The notes under the pieces: generated by a model
Seen by the model: only the letters and a program-made list of their open reading frames with translations
Databases searched by the model: none
Told to the model about the DNA's origin: nothing
Source of the DNA: Rhodoferax aquaticus
GTDB lineage: Bacteria > Pseudomonadota > Gammaproteobacteria > Burkholderiales > Burkholderiaceae_C
Direction of reading: 5' to 3'
DNA length: 64,000 nt
Assembly (NCBI RefSeq): GCF_006974105.1
Contig: NZ_CP036282.1
Location: forward strand, 2,356,001-2,420,000
Shown here: positions 24,522 through 32,680 of the stretch, one piece after another
How positions within the stretch are numbered: the first letter of the stretch is position 1
Layout: each line of letters opens with the position of its first letter
Position numbers and translations under genes: made by a program

Positions 24522-25858
24522 CGGCCACCCGGGCCCAGCGCCCCAACATCATCTTCATCGTTGCGGACGACCTCGGCTATGCAGACTTAGGCTGCTACGG
24601 TGGCCGCAACGCGCAATTTGGCCCGGTTTCCCCCGTGCTAGACCGCTTGGCTGCAGGCGGCTTGCGGTTTACGCAGGGATATTCCAACTCGCCCGTGTGC
24701 TCACCCACGCGCTTCGCCTTGATGACCGGGCGCTACCAATACCGCTTGCGTGGCGCAGCCGAAGAGCCCATCAACAGCAAAAGCCGCTACAGCACCGCGC
24801 TGGGTTTGCCACCTGAGCACCCCACGCTGCCCTCGCTGCTGCGTGACAGCGGCTACCGCACTGCCTTGGTCGGCAAGTGGCACCTGGGCTACCCACCGGC
24901 GTTTGGCCCCTTGCGCTCAGGCTACGACGAGTTTTTTGGCCCCATGGCAGGCGGGGTGGACTACTTCACGCACTGCGCCTCTACAGGCGCGCACGACCTG
25001 TGGGCTGGCGAAGCAGAGCAAGCCACCGAAGGCTATTTAACCGACCTGCTGTCTGAGCGCGCGGTGGACTATGTGCAGCGCATGGCACCCGGTGCTGCGG
25101 CAGGCACACCGTTTTTTTTGAGCTTGCACTACACCGCCCCACACTGGCCATGGGAAACGCGTGATGATGCAGCGCTGGCGCCTAGCCTTGCAGGAAAAAT
25201 CGTGCACCTGGATGGCGGCAACATCCACACCTACCAGCGCATGATCCACCACATGGACGAAGGCATTGGCAAACTGGTAGCCACATTGGATGCCACGGGG
25301 CAGTTGCACAACACCCTCATCGTTTTTACCAGCGACAACGGCGGCGAGCGCTTCTCAGACAACTGGCCCCTGGTGGGCGGCAAGATGGACCTGACCGAAG
25401 GCGGCATCCGCGTGCCGTGGATTGCCTATTGGCCAGCAGGCATTGCACCTGGGGGCACTAGCGCGCAACACTGCCTCACCATGGACTGGACCGCCACCAT
25501 GCTAGACCTTGGCGGAGCCACTGCCGCACCGCAATACCCGCTAGACGGCCAAAGCCTGGTGGCGGTGTTGCGTAACCCCCATGCCCAGTTTGACCGCACC
25601 ATGCACTGGCGCATGAACCACCGTGGCCAACGCGCACTGCGCGACGGCCCCTGGAAATACCTGCGCGTGGACGGGCACGACTACCTCTTTCACATCCCCA
25701 GTGACGAGCGTGAGCGTGCCAACCTGGCGCAGCAACAGCCCGAGCGGCTCCTACAAATGCGTGCGCAGTGGGAAGCGTGGGATGCCACCATGCCACCTGT
25801 GCCTGCGGACGCCACCGTGAGCTTGGCCTACACCGCGAAAGACATGCCGCAGCGTTAG
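24518..25858 (+). CDS. Sulfatase (arylsulfatase A type, formylglycine)
   Basis: A 446-residue sulfatase that hydrolyses sulfate esters. The N-terminal metal site RPNIIFIVADDLGYADLGCYGG supplies the first Ca-binding Asp pair. The modification motif is SPVCSPTRFALMTGR (C-x-P-x-R), so the catalytic formylglycine is made from cysteine. TALVGKWHLG and IVFTSDNGGE are further sulfatase motifs. No signal peptide is visible, so it is probably cytoplasmic. The most likely start is a TTG at 24518 overlapping the previous stop (TTGA); a GTG at 24482 inside the preceding gene is possible. A formylglycine-generating enzyme would be needed from elsewhere. Confidence 0.9.
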   Translation: MTATRAQRPNIIFIVADDLGYADLGCYGGRNAQFGPVSPVLDRLAAGGLRFTQGYSNSPVCSPTRFALMTGRYQYRLRGAAEEPINSKSRYSTALGLPPEHPTLPSLLRDSGYRTALVGKWHLGYPPAFGPLRSGYDEFFGPMAGGVDYFTHCASTGAHDLWAGEAEQATEGYLTDLLSERAVDYVQRMAPGAAAGTPFFLSLHYTAPHWPWETRDDAALAPSLAGKIVHLDGGNIHTYQRMIHHMDEGIGKLVATLDATGQLHNTLIVFTSDNGGERFSDNWPLVGGKMDLTEGGIRVPWIAYWPAGIAPGGTSAQHCLTMDWTATMLDLGGATAAPQYPLDGQSLVAVLRNPHAQFDRTMHWRMNHRGQRALRDGPWKYLRVDGHDYLFHIPSDERERANLAQQQPERLLQMRAQWEAWDATMPPVPADATVSLAYTAKDMPQR

Positions 25859-26033
25859 TGTGGAGTGGCGGGCGGGACAAACTCAGCGCCTCACTGCCTA
25901 AAAGCAGGTCCATATCGCCGTGGGCACATGGCTTGGGCAAAATCCCGCCCATTCAACGCGACAATGGCGCACCCATTATTCTGTTAGCCGCCCTCAATCG
26001 CCACTCAGCACGGCCCTTGGGCCCTGCGCATGT

Positions 26034-26999
26034 ATGCAAGCTTTTTACAGCGACCACTTTGTTTTGCCCCTGCCTGAAGGGCACCGCTTTCCCATGGCCA
26101 AGTACCGCATGCTGCGCGATGCTTTGGCGCAGCAACTGCCCGCAGTGCGCTTGATGGAAGCCCCCCGTGCTAGCGATGGCGAGCTAGCCTTTGCCCACAC
26201 CCCGGACTACATAGATGGCATCACCCACGGCACGGTAGATCCCAAAATCACCCGCGAAATCGGCTTTCCATGGAGCGAAGCCATGGCAGAGCGGGCCCGC
26301 CGCTCAGTAGGCGCCACCGTAGCCGCAGCACGCGCTGCACTGCTTGAAGGTTATGCAGCGAATTTGGCCGGTGGCACGCACCACGCCTACGCCGACAAAG
26401 GCGGTGGCTTTTGCGTGTTTAACGACATCGCCGTGGCAGCACGCGTCATGCAAGCCGAATGGGGCCGCACCCCAGCCGGGCGCCGCGCGCCTTTGCAGGT
26501 GGCAGTGATTGACCTAGACGTACACCAAGGCAACGGCACGGCCCACCTGTTTCGCAACGACAGCAGCGTGTTCACCCTCTCCCTGCATGGCGATAAAAAC
26601 TTCCCGTTTCGCAAAGAAGCCAGCGACCTCGACGTACCCCTGCCCGACGGCTGCACCGATGCCCCTTACCTAGAAGCCCTAGATAGTGCTCTGCAAACAC
26701 TGGGCGATCAATTCGACCCTGGTTTTGTGATTTACCTCGCTGGCGCCGACCCGCACGAAGGCGACCGCCTAGGCCGCCTCAAACTCACCGACGACGGCAT
26801 GCAAACCCGCGACCGCCGCGTATTCGACTGGTGCCACAGCCGCAACATCCCTGTAGTGTTTGTGATGGGCGGTGGATACGGCATGCAGATAGAGCGCACA
26901 GTGCAAGTGCAGCTCAACACCTACCGGATAGCACTGGAGTATTGGGAACGCGGGCTTGTGAGGGCCAAGCACCACACGCACACACTTTCGCCCGGGTGA
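26034..26999 (+). CDS. Histone deacetylase family amidohydrolase
   Basis: A 321-residue member of the arginase/deacetylase superfamily. Bacterial relatives deacetylate acetylpolyamines or similar amides with zinc. Motifs are clear: GGTHHAYADKGGGFCVFNDIAVAAR (the tandem His and FND signature), VIDLDVHQGNGTA (Asp and His zinc ligands), and AGADPHEGDRLGRL (second Asp ligand) and VMGGGYG near the C-terminus. The frame extends to 25920, but the ATG at 26034 gives the standard MQAFYSDHFVLPLPEGHRFP start. It stands 175 bases after the sulfatase; co-transcription is not certain. Confidence 0.9.
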   Translation: MQAFYSDHFVLPLPEGHRFPMAKYRMLRDALAQQLPAVRLMEAPRASDGELAFAHTPDYIDGITHGTVDPKITREIGFPWSEAMAERARRSVGATVAAARAALLEGYAANLAGGTHHAYADKGGGFCVFNDIAVAARVMQAEWGRTPAGRRAPLQVAVIDLDVHQGNGTAHLFRNDSSVFTLSLHGDKNFPFRKEASDLDVPLPDGCTDAPYLEALDSALQTLGDQFDPGFVIYLAGADPHEGDRLGRLKLTDDGMQTRDRRVFDWCHSRNIPVVFVMGGGYGMQIERTVQVQLNTYRIALEYWERGLVRAKHHTHTLSPG

Positions 27000-27008
27000 C
27001 GCCGCGCG

Positions 27009-27155
27009 TTACGCGAATTCAATGCTATTGACTCTCGCGTGCTCTAGAAGCGAGACGACTTTGGGGTCCCATTTATGTGCATCAGCCCACGCTTCATACA
27101 GGTGCAAGTCAATGAACAAAGTCTTTTGTGGAGCATTGGTTTGCTCAGTTATAAA
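27009..27155 (-). other. Possible coding remnant of 48 codons
   Basis: On the minus strand a frame without a clear start runs from just after a TGA (27156-27158) to a TAA at 27009. It would encode a sequence containing KTLFIDLHLYEAWADAH and SLLEHARVNSIEFA, which looks like the end of a real small globular protein. No ATG opens it and I do not recognise the family. It sits in the same patch as the two broken genes that follow, so it may be another remnant. Confidence 0.3.
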
Positions 27156-27269
27156 TCAGGGACCAACGCACACAGGGAGCGAAACTATGGCCTGCATCGA
27201 CCTTGTTCACAAGACAGGTTTCACACATCGATCAAGTTCGGCCACACGAGGACGTAGCAAGGAGGAAGC

Positions 27270-27639
27270 ATGCCAACGCTAAGGAATGTGCGAAGCGTAT
27301 TGGCCGTGCAGGACCTTCAAGCTTCCGTTGCCTTCTACCGCGACAACCTGGGCTTTTCGACCGACTTCGAGTTTGACGGCTGGAGCTTTCTTTCCAGAGA
27401 CGGAGTTCAGCTGATGTTGGGGCACTGCCCTGACCAGGCCCCCCGCTGGTGAGATTGGCGATCATTCCTACTTCGCATACATCGAGGTCGACGACATCGA
27501 CCAACTGTATGGCGAGTTTCTGGCATCAGGATTGGCGTCCCTTTCTGTACCAGAGAGCAAGCCCTGGGGTATGCGAGAGTTGATGGTTACCACGCCAGAC
27601 GGGCATCGCATCATGTTTGGGCAAGACCTTGCCTCTTAA
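27270..27639 (+). pseudogene. Glyoxalase / VOC family gene with a frameshift
   Basis: The gene starts MPTLRNVRSVLAVQDLQASVAFY, an unmistakable VOC (glyoxalase, bleomycin resistance, dioxygenase) N-terminal module with GVQLMLGHC, then reaches a TGA at 27448-27450. Dropping one base from the run of six C (about 27439-27444) restores GDHSYFAYIEVDDIDQLYGEF and a normal end at TTFGQ-like MFGQDLAS (27639). The whole would be about 122 residues, right for a single-subunit VOC protein. Either the gene is inactivated by a one-base insertion in the homopolymer or this is a sequencing error. An AAGGAGGA ribosome site precedes the ATG. Confidence 0.8.
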
Positions 27640-27651
27640 TGCACAAGATAT

Positions 27652-27866
27652 CGCATCCAGTGGCTGCTGAATGGGGACCTGATTCATGCACACCACATCT
27701 CCATTTCTCCGCTTCACACCGCTCTAGTGCGTGGCCCGTGCTACTGGGTGCTGGCGAGCGCCTGTTTGAGGGGATAAACCTGCCTGCGCTAGGCTATACG
27801 TGCGTTCAGCATGTGGCCACCGAGCGGGCCACCCATTGGGTTTTGGCCAAGCAGAGCAGTTTTTGA
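27652..27866 (+). pseudogene. C-terminal remnant of a dihydrofolate-reductase-family gene
   Basis: Two frames give consecutive parts of a RibD_C/YyaP-type dihydrofolate reductase family protein. Frame one (from 27655) gives IQWLLNGDLIHAHHISISP; frame two (from about 27729 to the TGA at 27866) gives PVLLGAGERLFEGINLPALG and HVATERATHWVLAKQ. In intact relatives ISISP runs directly into VLLG, so about 25 bases are inserted and the frame is broken. The N-terminal two thirds of the gene are missing; the VOC pseudogene ends directly before it. It is a dead fragment. Confidence 0.65.
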
Positions 27867-27963
27867 CGAAGCCCATGCTGCGCTAACGCCCCAGGTAGCC
27901 TCTGCGTAACGGCTTGACCGCGCAAGCCTTGGGGGCACAGATGCTTGCGCTAAACTCGGCCGG

Positions 27964-28329
27964 ATGCGTCGATGGCTGCTCGTTTTCTTGTTGATTTTCG
28001 TTCCGTTGCAGCTCACCTGGGCTGCAGCAAATGGGCATTGCCAGCATGTAGATCGTGGAGACAACACGGCTTTGGACAATGCGGCAGCCACGATTTCTCA
28101 CGCACATTCCAGCACACATGCCGACCATGAATGTCCTCCTGGCGGCCAGACCTTAGCGCTTGACGACGACTGTGGCGTGTGCCACGCCAATTGCACTCTG
28201 GCGCTGCTTGCACCACTGGCAATGGCCCACCTGGATGCATCCGGCATCCGGATACACAGTGATCTGTTGTTTCCAACATCGCACTACCTAGACTTACCTG
28301 ATCGCCCGCAATGGGCCGCCCTGGCCTAG
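27964..28329 (+). CDS. CzcI-like periplasmic protein
   Basis: A 121-residue small secreted protein. The signal peptide is MRRWLLVFLLIFVPLQLTWA (cleavage after WAA). The mature part is rich in His, Asp and Cys: GHCQHVD, SHAHSSTHADHECPPGG and CGVCHANC. This composition and the signal-peptide style resemble CzcI, the putative regulator or metal-binding protein next to czcCBA in Cupriavidus and relatives. No czcCBA genes are next to it here. It is the first gene in the block leading to lspA, dsbB and dsbA. The assignment rests on pattern only. Confidence 0.6.
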   Translation: MRRWLLVFLLIFVPLQLTWAAANGHCQHVDRGDNTALDNAAATISHAHSSTHADHECPPGGQTLALDDDCGVCHANCTLALLAPLAMAHLDASGIRIHSDLLFPTSHYLDLPDRPQWAALA

Positions 28330-28451
28330 CCGGGGCATGTAGTCACGACGCCCACTCGTTTGCTTGACGGGTTGGAGACCGGTCGCCATGCATCCCCTGG
28401 ATTTTTCATCCGGCGCTACGCCGGTTTTGATGCAAACCGTTGGAGCTTGTT

Positions 28452-28961
28452 TTGGTTCTTCCTTCTTTTTTCAAGACGTACCCGCGTGCGCTATGGCTTG
28501 CGTTGGTCCTAGGCCTACTGGCTGCTGACCAAGTCACCAAGGCGCACTTTTCATCGACCATTGCGTTGAACACAGCGGTTGAAGTTACCGCGTGGTTCAA
28601 CCTTGTCCATGTGCTGAACCCTGGGGCAGCGTTCTCCTTTTTGGCCGATGCCGGTGGCTGGCAGCGTTGGTTCTTTATCGCCCTCAGTGTGGTGGTGCTA
28701 CTGCCCATCGCTGTTTGGTGTTTGTTGCTGCGTACCGAGCCCGCCGAGCACTGGCTGGGTGCCGGTGTGGTGGCCGGTGGCGCGGGCAACTTGATAGACC
28801 GTGTACGGACGGGCGCAGTGGTGGACTTCTTGGACTTCCACTGGAATACATGGCACTGGCCCGCGTTCAATTTGGCCGATGTCTACATCGTCGGCTGCTT
28901 GTTGCTGTGGATGGCACTGTCGTTCACTGCGCAGCCCAACGCCGCTAAGGTGCGCCCATGA
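28452..28961 (+). CDS. lspA: Signal peptidase II (lipoprotein signal peptidase)
   Basis: An aspartic membrane protease that cleaves signal peptides from diacylglyceryl-prolipoproteins. Four transmembrane segments are visible. The conserved blocks are LLAADQVTKAHF (about residue 20-31), NPGAAFSFLADAGGW, then VVAGGAGNLIDRVRTGAVVDFLDFHW with the first catalytic Asp, and FNLADVYIVGCLLL with the second. A TTG at 28440 opens the frame, but the TTG at 28452 has GGAG six bases upstream and is preferred. It is not beside ileS as the housekeeping lspA usually is, so it may be a second copy. It overlaps dsbB by four bases (ATGA, 28958-28961). Confidence 0.93.
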   Translation: MVLPSFFKTYPRALWLALVLGLLAADQVTKAHFSSTIALNTAVEVTAWFNLVHVLNPGAAFSFLADAGGWQRWFFIALSVVVLLPIAVWCLLLRTEPAEHWLGAGVVAGGAGNLIDRVRTGAVVDFLDFHWNTWHWPAFNLADVYIVGCLLLWMALSFTAQPNAAKVRP

Positions 28962-29389
28962 AGTCAGGCTGGATGCTGCTCTTGGCCGCTTGGGCTATCG
29001 CCACTATGGCTACCGCAGGCGCGCTGTTTCTTGGGGAAGTCATGCTGATGACGCCCTGCACGCTGTGCTGGTACCAGCGCATTGCGATGTTTCCCATGGT
29101 GCTGATTTTGGGCATGGCCTGCTACAGCAACCACCGCTCAGGTGCTGTATATGCCCTGCCCTTTGCCTGCATAGGCCTTGTGTTTGCGGGCTATCACACG
29201 CTGTTACTGGCAGGCTGGGTGCCTAGCGCTTGGGTTCCGTGCGGTGCTGGCGTGTCGTGTGCCAAGCAATCGCTGGAACTGTTTGGCGGAGTCCAGATCC
29301 CATGGCTGTCCTTCGCGGCGTTTGGCCTCATCACTGTTTTGCTTGTCTGTTATCTCAAAAAAACGTCTCTATGCAATCCCAAAAACTAA
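28958..29389 (+). CDS. dsbB: Disulfide bond formation protein B
   Basis: A 143-residue inner-membrane quinone-linked oxidase that re-oxidises DsbA. Four transmembrane segments fit the DsbB fold. The first periplasmic redox pair is TPCTLCWYQR (C-x-x-C), conserved in DsbB. The second pair appears in CGAGVSC, the BdbC-like arrangement. It begins in the lspA stop codon and its 3' end overlaps the next gene by 19 bases, so the three genes are translationally coupled. Confidence 0.92.
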   Translation: MKSGWMLLLAAWAIATMATAGALFLGEVMLMTPCTLCWYQRIAMFPMVLILGMACYSNHRSGAVYALPFACIGLVFAGYHTLLLAGWVPSAWVPCGAGVSCAKQSLELFGGVQIPWLSFAAFGLITVLLVCYLKKTSLCNPKN

Positions 29390-30027
29390 CTGTCGCGGTC
29401 TTCTTGGGGGCTGTCATTGCCTTTTTTGCGCTGGGTGTCTACACCTACCAGCAACGCAACCAGAGTGCCGTGGCAGACACCCTTACGCAAGAAGCCAGTC
29501 GCCTGGTGCGTCCAAGCTCCACCGTGCTGGGCCCAATGAATGCGCCGGTCACCATCGTTGAGTTTTTTGACCCCGCATGTGAAACCTGCCGGGCCTTCTA
29601 CCCCTTAGTCAAAGATTTGATGCGTAAACACCCTGCCGACATTCGGCTGGTGATGCGGTATGCCCCATTTCACCAAGGCTCAGACCACGTGGTGAAGCTG
29701 CTCGAAGCCGCCAAACTGCAAGACAAGTATGTACCGGTGCTAGAGATGGTTTTGGCCGCGCAACCTCTGTGGGCCGAGCACCATCAACCTAAGATCGAAC
29801 TGGCCTACCAAGCGGCTGCACAAGCGGGCCTCGATGTTCCCAAAGCGCTAGAAGATGCCAAGGCGCCAGCGATCCAAGCACTGTTGGCGCAAGACATGGA
29901 GGACATCGTCGCCCTTAAGGTCACCAAGACCCCGACTTTCTTTGTCAACGGTCGCGCGCTCCCAAGCTTTGGCGCCGAAGAGCTGCAAGCCTTGGTCTCC
30001 CAAGAGTTGGCCAAGGTCAAGCGTTAA
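29371..30027 (+). CDS. DsbA-like thiol:disulfide oxidoreductase
   Basis: A 218-residue thioredoxin-fold protein. An N-terminal anchor or uncleaved signal (LTVAVFLGAVIAFFALGVYTY) is followed by FFDPACETCRAFY, where CETC is the redox pair. A DsbA-type helical insertion (about 90-165) and the cis-proline loop KTPTFFVNGRALP are present. It is thus the partner of the upstream DsbB, introducing disulfides in the periplasm. The frame extends to 29230, but the ATG at 29371 matches the signal-anchor start. Expressed in series with lspA and dsbB. Substrate range unknown. Confidence 0.9.
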   Translation: MQSQKLTVAVFLGAVIAFFALGVYTYQQRNQSAVADTLTQEASRLVRPSSTVLGPMNAPVTIVEFFDPACETCRAFYPLVKDLMRKHPADIRLVMRYAPFHQGSDHVVKLLEAAKLQDKYVPVLEMVLAAQPLWAEHHQPKIELAYQAAAQAGLDVPKALEDAKAPAIQALLAQDMEDIVALKVTKTPTFFVNGRALPSFGAEELQALVSQELAKVKR

Positions 30028-30038
30028 GGCGAAGCCGT

Positions 30039-31271
30039 ATGCCACGTGTTCTCACACTTTGTGTTTTGGCGGTGATGGTGGGTGTCAGCATGGGCTTGCC
30101 AGAGTGGGCGCAAGCGCGCCCTCGCACCGTGCCAGAAAGCCCTGCCCCTGCCAGCAGCCAAGACGGCCGAGCAGAAGCGCAGCTGATTCAGATCTACCGC
30201 TTGATTGGCGCAGGCCGACACCGTGACGCCCTTCGCCAAGCGCAAGCACTGGTGGAGGCGTACCCCCACTTTCAACTGGCCCAACTGGTGTACGGCGACT
30301 TGTTGGCCACTCAGGTGCGGCCCGTACAACGCTTGGGCGATGTGTCGGCTGAACTTGAACAGGCCGGAGCAGCCAACCTTCAGGCTCTGAGGCAAGAGTC
30401 GCAGTTGCGCATCGCTGCTTTGCAGCAGCGCCCACCTGCCGATGCCTTGCCAGCCCAGTTCATTGGCTTGTCCAAACGCAACAAACACGCGATTGCTGTG
30501 GACACCGCAAAAGCCCGGCTGTATCTGTTTGAGAACACGAACCGTGGCACCAAGCTCATTGCCGACTACTACATCTCCGTCGGTAAAGCCGGTGTGGGAA
30601 AAAATGTAGAAGGTGACCAGCGCACGCCCCTGGGCGTGTACTTTATTACCAGTAACCTCGATCCCAAAAGCCTGCAAGACCTGTACGGCACAGGTGCCCT
30701 GCCTATCAACTACCCCAATGTGTTAGACCTGCGGCGCGGCAAAACGGGCAGTGGCATTTGGCTGCACGGGACGCCGTCGGCTCAGTTTTCAAGAGCGCCG
30801 CTGGCGACCGATGGCTGCGTTGCCATCGCCAACCCTGACTTAGACCGCATCATCCAAACCGTAGAGATTCGCACGACGCCAGTGCTGATTGGCAAAAACT
30901 TCACTTGGACAACGCCCGCACAAGTGCAGCGCGAGCGCCAGCAGTGGGAAGAGACCTTGCGCCAATGGGCCAGCGCCAAGAGCACGGGGCGCTTGAACGA
31001 AGTGCTGAACTATTACGCCGCTGACTTCAATGCCGCCGGCAAAGACCGTGTGGCGTTTGCGCGCGCCATGCAAGCGGCTTTGGGCAAAGACAAGGGCAAA
31101 CCCATTGAGCTCAACGACGTGTCGCTGATCCGCTGGAGCGACGAGGCTGAAATCATGGTCGCCACCTTTGGTGAGCTAAAGCAAGGCGCGCGTACCGGCA
31201 AAACCGTGCGCCAATACTGGCAAAAGCGCGCCGACACCTGGAGAATCATTTATGAAGGCGCGCAGGGCTAG
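30039..31271 (+). CDS. L,D-transpeptidase (YkuD family)
   Basis: A 410-residue secreted protein. Signal peptide about 1-26 (LTLCVLAVMVGVSMGLPEWAQA). A helical N-terminal region (about 40-135) precedes the YkuD catalytic domain (about 145-290): IAVDTAKARLYLFE, then the active site HGTPSAQFSRAPLATDGCVAI with His and catalytic Cys. A C-terminal NTF2-like domain (about 310-405, WASAKSTGRLNEVLNYYAADF) completes it. Such enzymes make 3-3 peptidoglycan cross-links or attach lipoprotein. It starts 11 bases after the dsbA-like gene, so it probably belongs to the same operon. Its stop shares a CTAG with the stop of the converging SDR gene. Confidence 0.9.
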   Translation: MPRVLTLCVLAVMVGVSMGLPEWAQARPRTVPESPAPASSQDGRAEAQLIQIYRLIGAGRHRDALRQAQALVEAYPHFQLAQLVYGDLLATQVRPVQRLGDVSAELEQAGAANLQALRQESQLRIAALQQRPPADALPAQFIGLSKRNKHAIAVDTAKARLYLFENTNRGTKLIADYYISVGKAGVGKNVEGDQRTPLGVYFITSNLDPKSLQDLYGTGALPINYPNVLDLRRGKTGSGIWLHGTPSAQFSRAPLATDGCVAIANPDLDRIIQTVEIRTTPVLIGKNFTWTTPAQVQRERQQWEETLRQWASAKSTGRLNEVLNYYAADFNAAGKDRVAFARAMQAALGKDKGKPIELNDVSLIRWSDEAEIMVATFGELKQGARTGKTVRQYWQKRADTWRIIYEGAQG

Positions 31272-32167
31272 CGCAAAGCCTTGCGCAGCTCTGCCCCCAG
31301 CTCAGGCTTGTGCGCAAAGGGGTCCGACGGATTGCGGATTTGCATGATGTCTTCCAAGCGCGTTTGCACCGAACCAATGGTCTTGGGGTGGCTGTAGATA
31401 TAGAACTGGCGGGCGGCTACGGCGTCAAACACCATCTGCGCCACTTCGGCGGCGCTCACTTTGCCGCTGCCTACGGCCTTGTCGCTCATGGCTTGGCCAA
31501 TGCGCTGGCTCTGGGTCAAGGGCGCGTCAGCGGCGTCTGCCGGGCGGTTGCGATGGCTTTGGTTGATGCCCGTGGGCACAAAGAAGGGGCACAGCACGCT
31601 GGCGCTGATTTGGTCGGTCACCAAAGAGAGGTCTTGGTACAGCGTCTCGCTCAGAGACACCACCGCGTGCTTGCTCACGTTGTACACGCCCATATTGGGC
31701 ATGTTGACCATGCCGGCCATGCTGGCGGTGTTCACAATGTGGCCACGGTAAGCAGGGTCTTTGGCTGCGGCGGCCAGCATCATGGGGGTGAACACGCGCA
31801 CACCATGGGCCACACCCATGACGTTCACGCCCAGCACCCACTCCCAGTCTTTGACGCTGTGCTCCCAGATCAGACCAGCGGTACCCACCCCTGCGTTGTT
31901 AAACACCAAATGCGGTGCGCCAAACCGGGCCAAGGTGGCGGCACCCAGCGCCTCTACATCGGCTGCTTTGGACACGTCTACCCGCATCGCCAGTGTGGGA
32001 GCACCCAAAGCGCTGACCTCGGCGGCAGCCTTATCTAGCGCGTCTTGCTGCACATCGGCCAGCACGAGGTTCATGCCCAGCTTGGCGCCTAGGCGTGCGC
32101 ACTCCAGGCCGAAGCCCGAGCCTGCGCCGGTGAGTACCGCAGTGGTGTTGGTAAATGGATGTGGCAT
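31268..32167 (-). CDS. SDR family NAD(P)-dependent oxidoreductase
   Basis: A 299-residue short-chain dehydrogenase. The cofactor loop TGAGSGFGLE (TGxxxGxG), ADV acidic position, NNAG (residue about 90) and the active site YNVSKHA (YxxxK, after S of NTASMAG) are all in place. The Asp after the second strand (VLADV) suggests NAD rather than NADP. The substrate is unknown; membership in a fatty-acid-degradation block suggests a hydroxyacyl or alcohol substrate. It is the last gene of a long minus-strand set and converges on the L,D-transpeptidase. Confidence 0.9.
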   Translation of the reverse strand: MPHPFTNTTAVLTGAGSGFGLECARLGAKLGMNLVLADVQQDALDKAAAEVSALGAPTLAMRVDVSKAADVEALGAATLARFGAPHLVFNNAGVGTAGLIWEHSVKDWEWVLGVNVMGVAHGVRVFTPMMLAAAAKDPAYRGHIVNTASMAGMVNMPNMGVYNVSKHAVVSLSETLYQDLSLVTDQISASVLCPFFVPTGINQSHRNRPADAADAPLTQSQRIGQAMSDKAVGSGKVSAAEVAQMVFDAVAARQFYIYSHPKTIGSVQTRLEDIMQIRNPSDPFAHKPELGAELRKALR

Positions 32168-32218
32168 GGTGGTTTGTCTCCGGGAGTGTGGTTATTGCTT
32201 GATTTCTAGGCAGGCGAA

Positions 32219-32680
32219 TTAAGGCGTCCACACCATCTCTAGGTGGGGGATGCCGTCTTCCATGTACGGCTTGTTGTCATTCACAAAGCCGTGGTCGGTG
32301 TAAAACTTTTCTAGGCGAGCTTGCGCGCCTATGCGCACAGGCTGCGGGCCCCACAGGGTGCTGACAGATAGCTTGGCTTGCTCAATAAGCAAGTGGCCAA
32401 GGCCCGTGCCGCGCGCCGAGGGGCGCGTCACCACGCGGCCAATGCTGGCTTCAGCGTACTTGCCATGCGCGGCAAAGCAACGGGCGTAGGCCACCAGTTG
32501 CGGGCCCACATAGCCCATGAGGTGGTGGGCAATTTGGTCGTAGCCGTCTACGTCTTGGAATAGGCAGTTTTGCTCCAGGCCAAAGACTTCGCTGCGCAGT
32601 TGCAAAAAGTCGTACAGCTCGTGCACGTTCAGGCTGTCAAAGGCACTGAGCTTCCAGTGGAGTTGGGGTTCTTTGGTCAT
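32219..32680 (-). CDS. GNAT family acetyltransferase, ElaA type
   Basis: A 153-residue GNAT protein similar to ElaA of E. coli. ElaA features visible: LYDFLQLRSEVFGLEQNCLFQDVDG, then GRVVTRPSARGTGLGHLLIEQA, where RGTGLG is the acetyl-CoA pyrophosphate loop, and FYTDHGF near the C-terminus. Targets are not known in the family. The start overlaps the GST stop by four bases (32677-32680), so it is translated with the GST gene. Confidence 0.9.
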   Translation of the reverse strand: MTKEPQLHWKLSAFDSLNVHELYDFLQLRSEVFGLEQNCLFQDVDGYDQIAHHLMGYVGPQLVAYARCFAAHGKYAEASIGRVVTRPSARGTGLGHLLIEQAKLSVSTLWGPQPVRIGAQARLEKFYTDHGFVNDNKPYMEDGIPHLEMVWTP

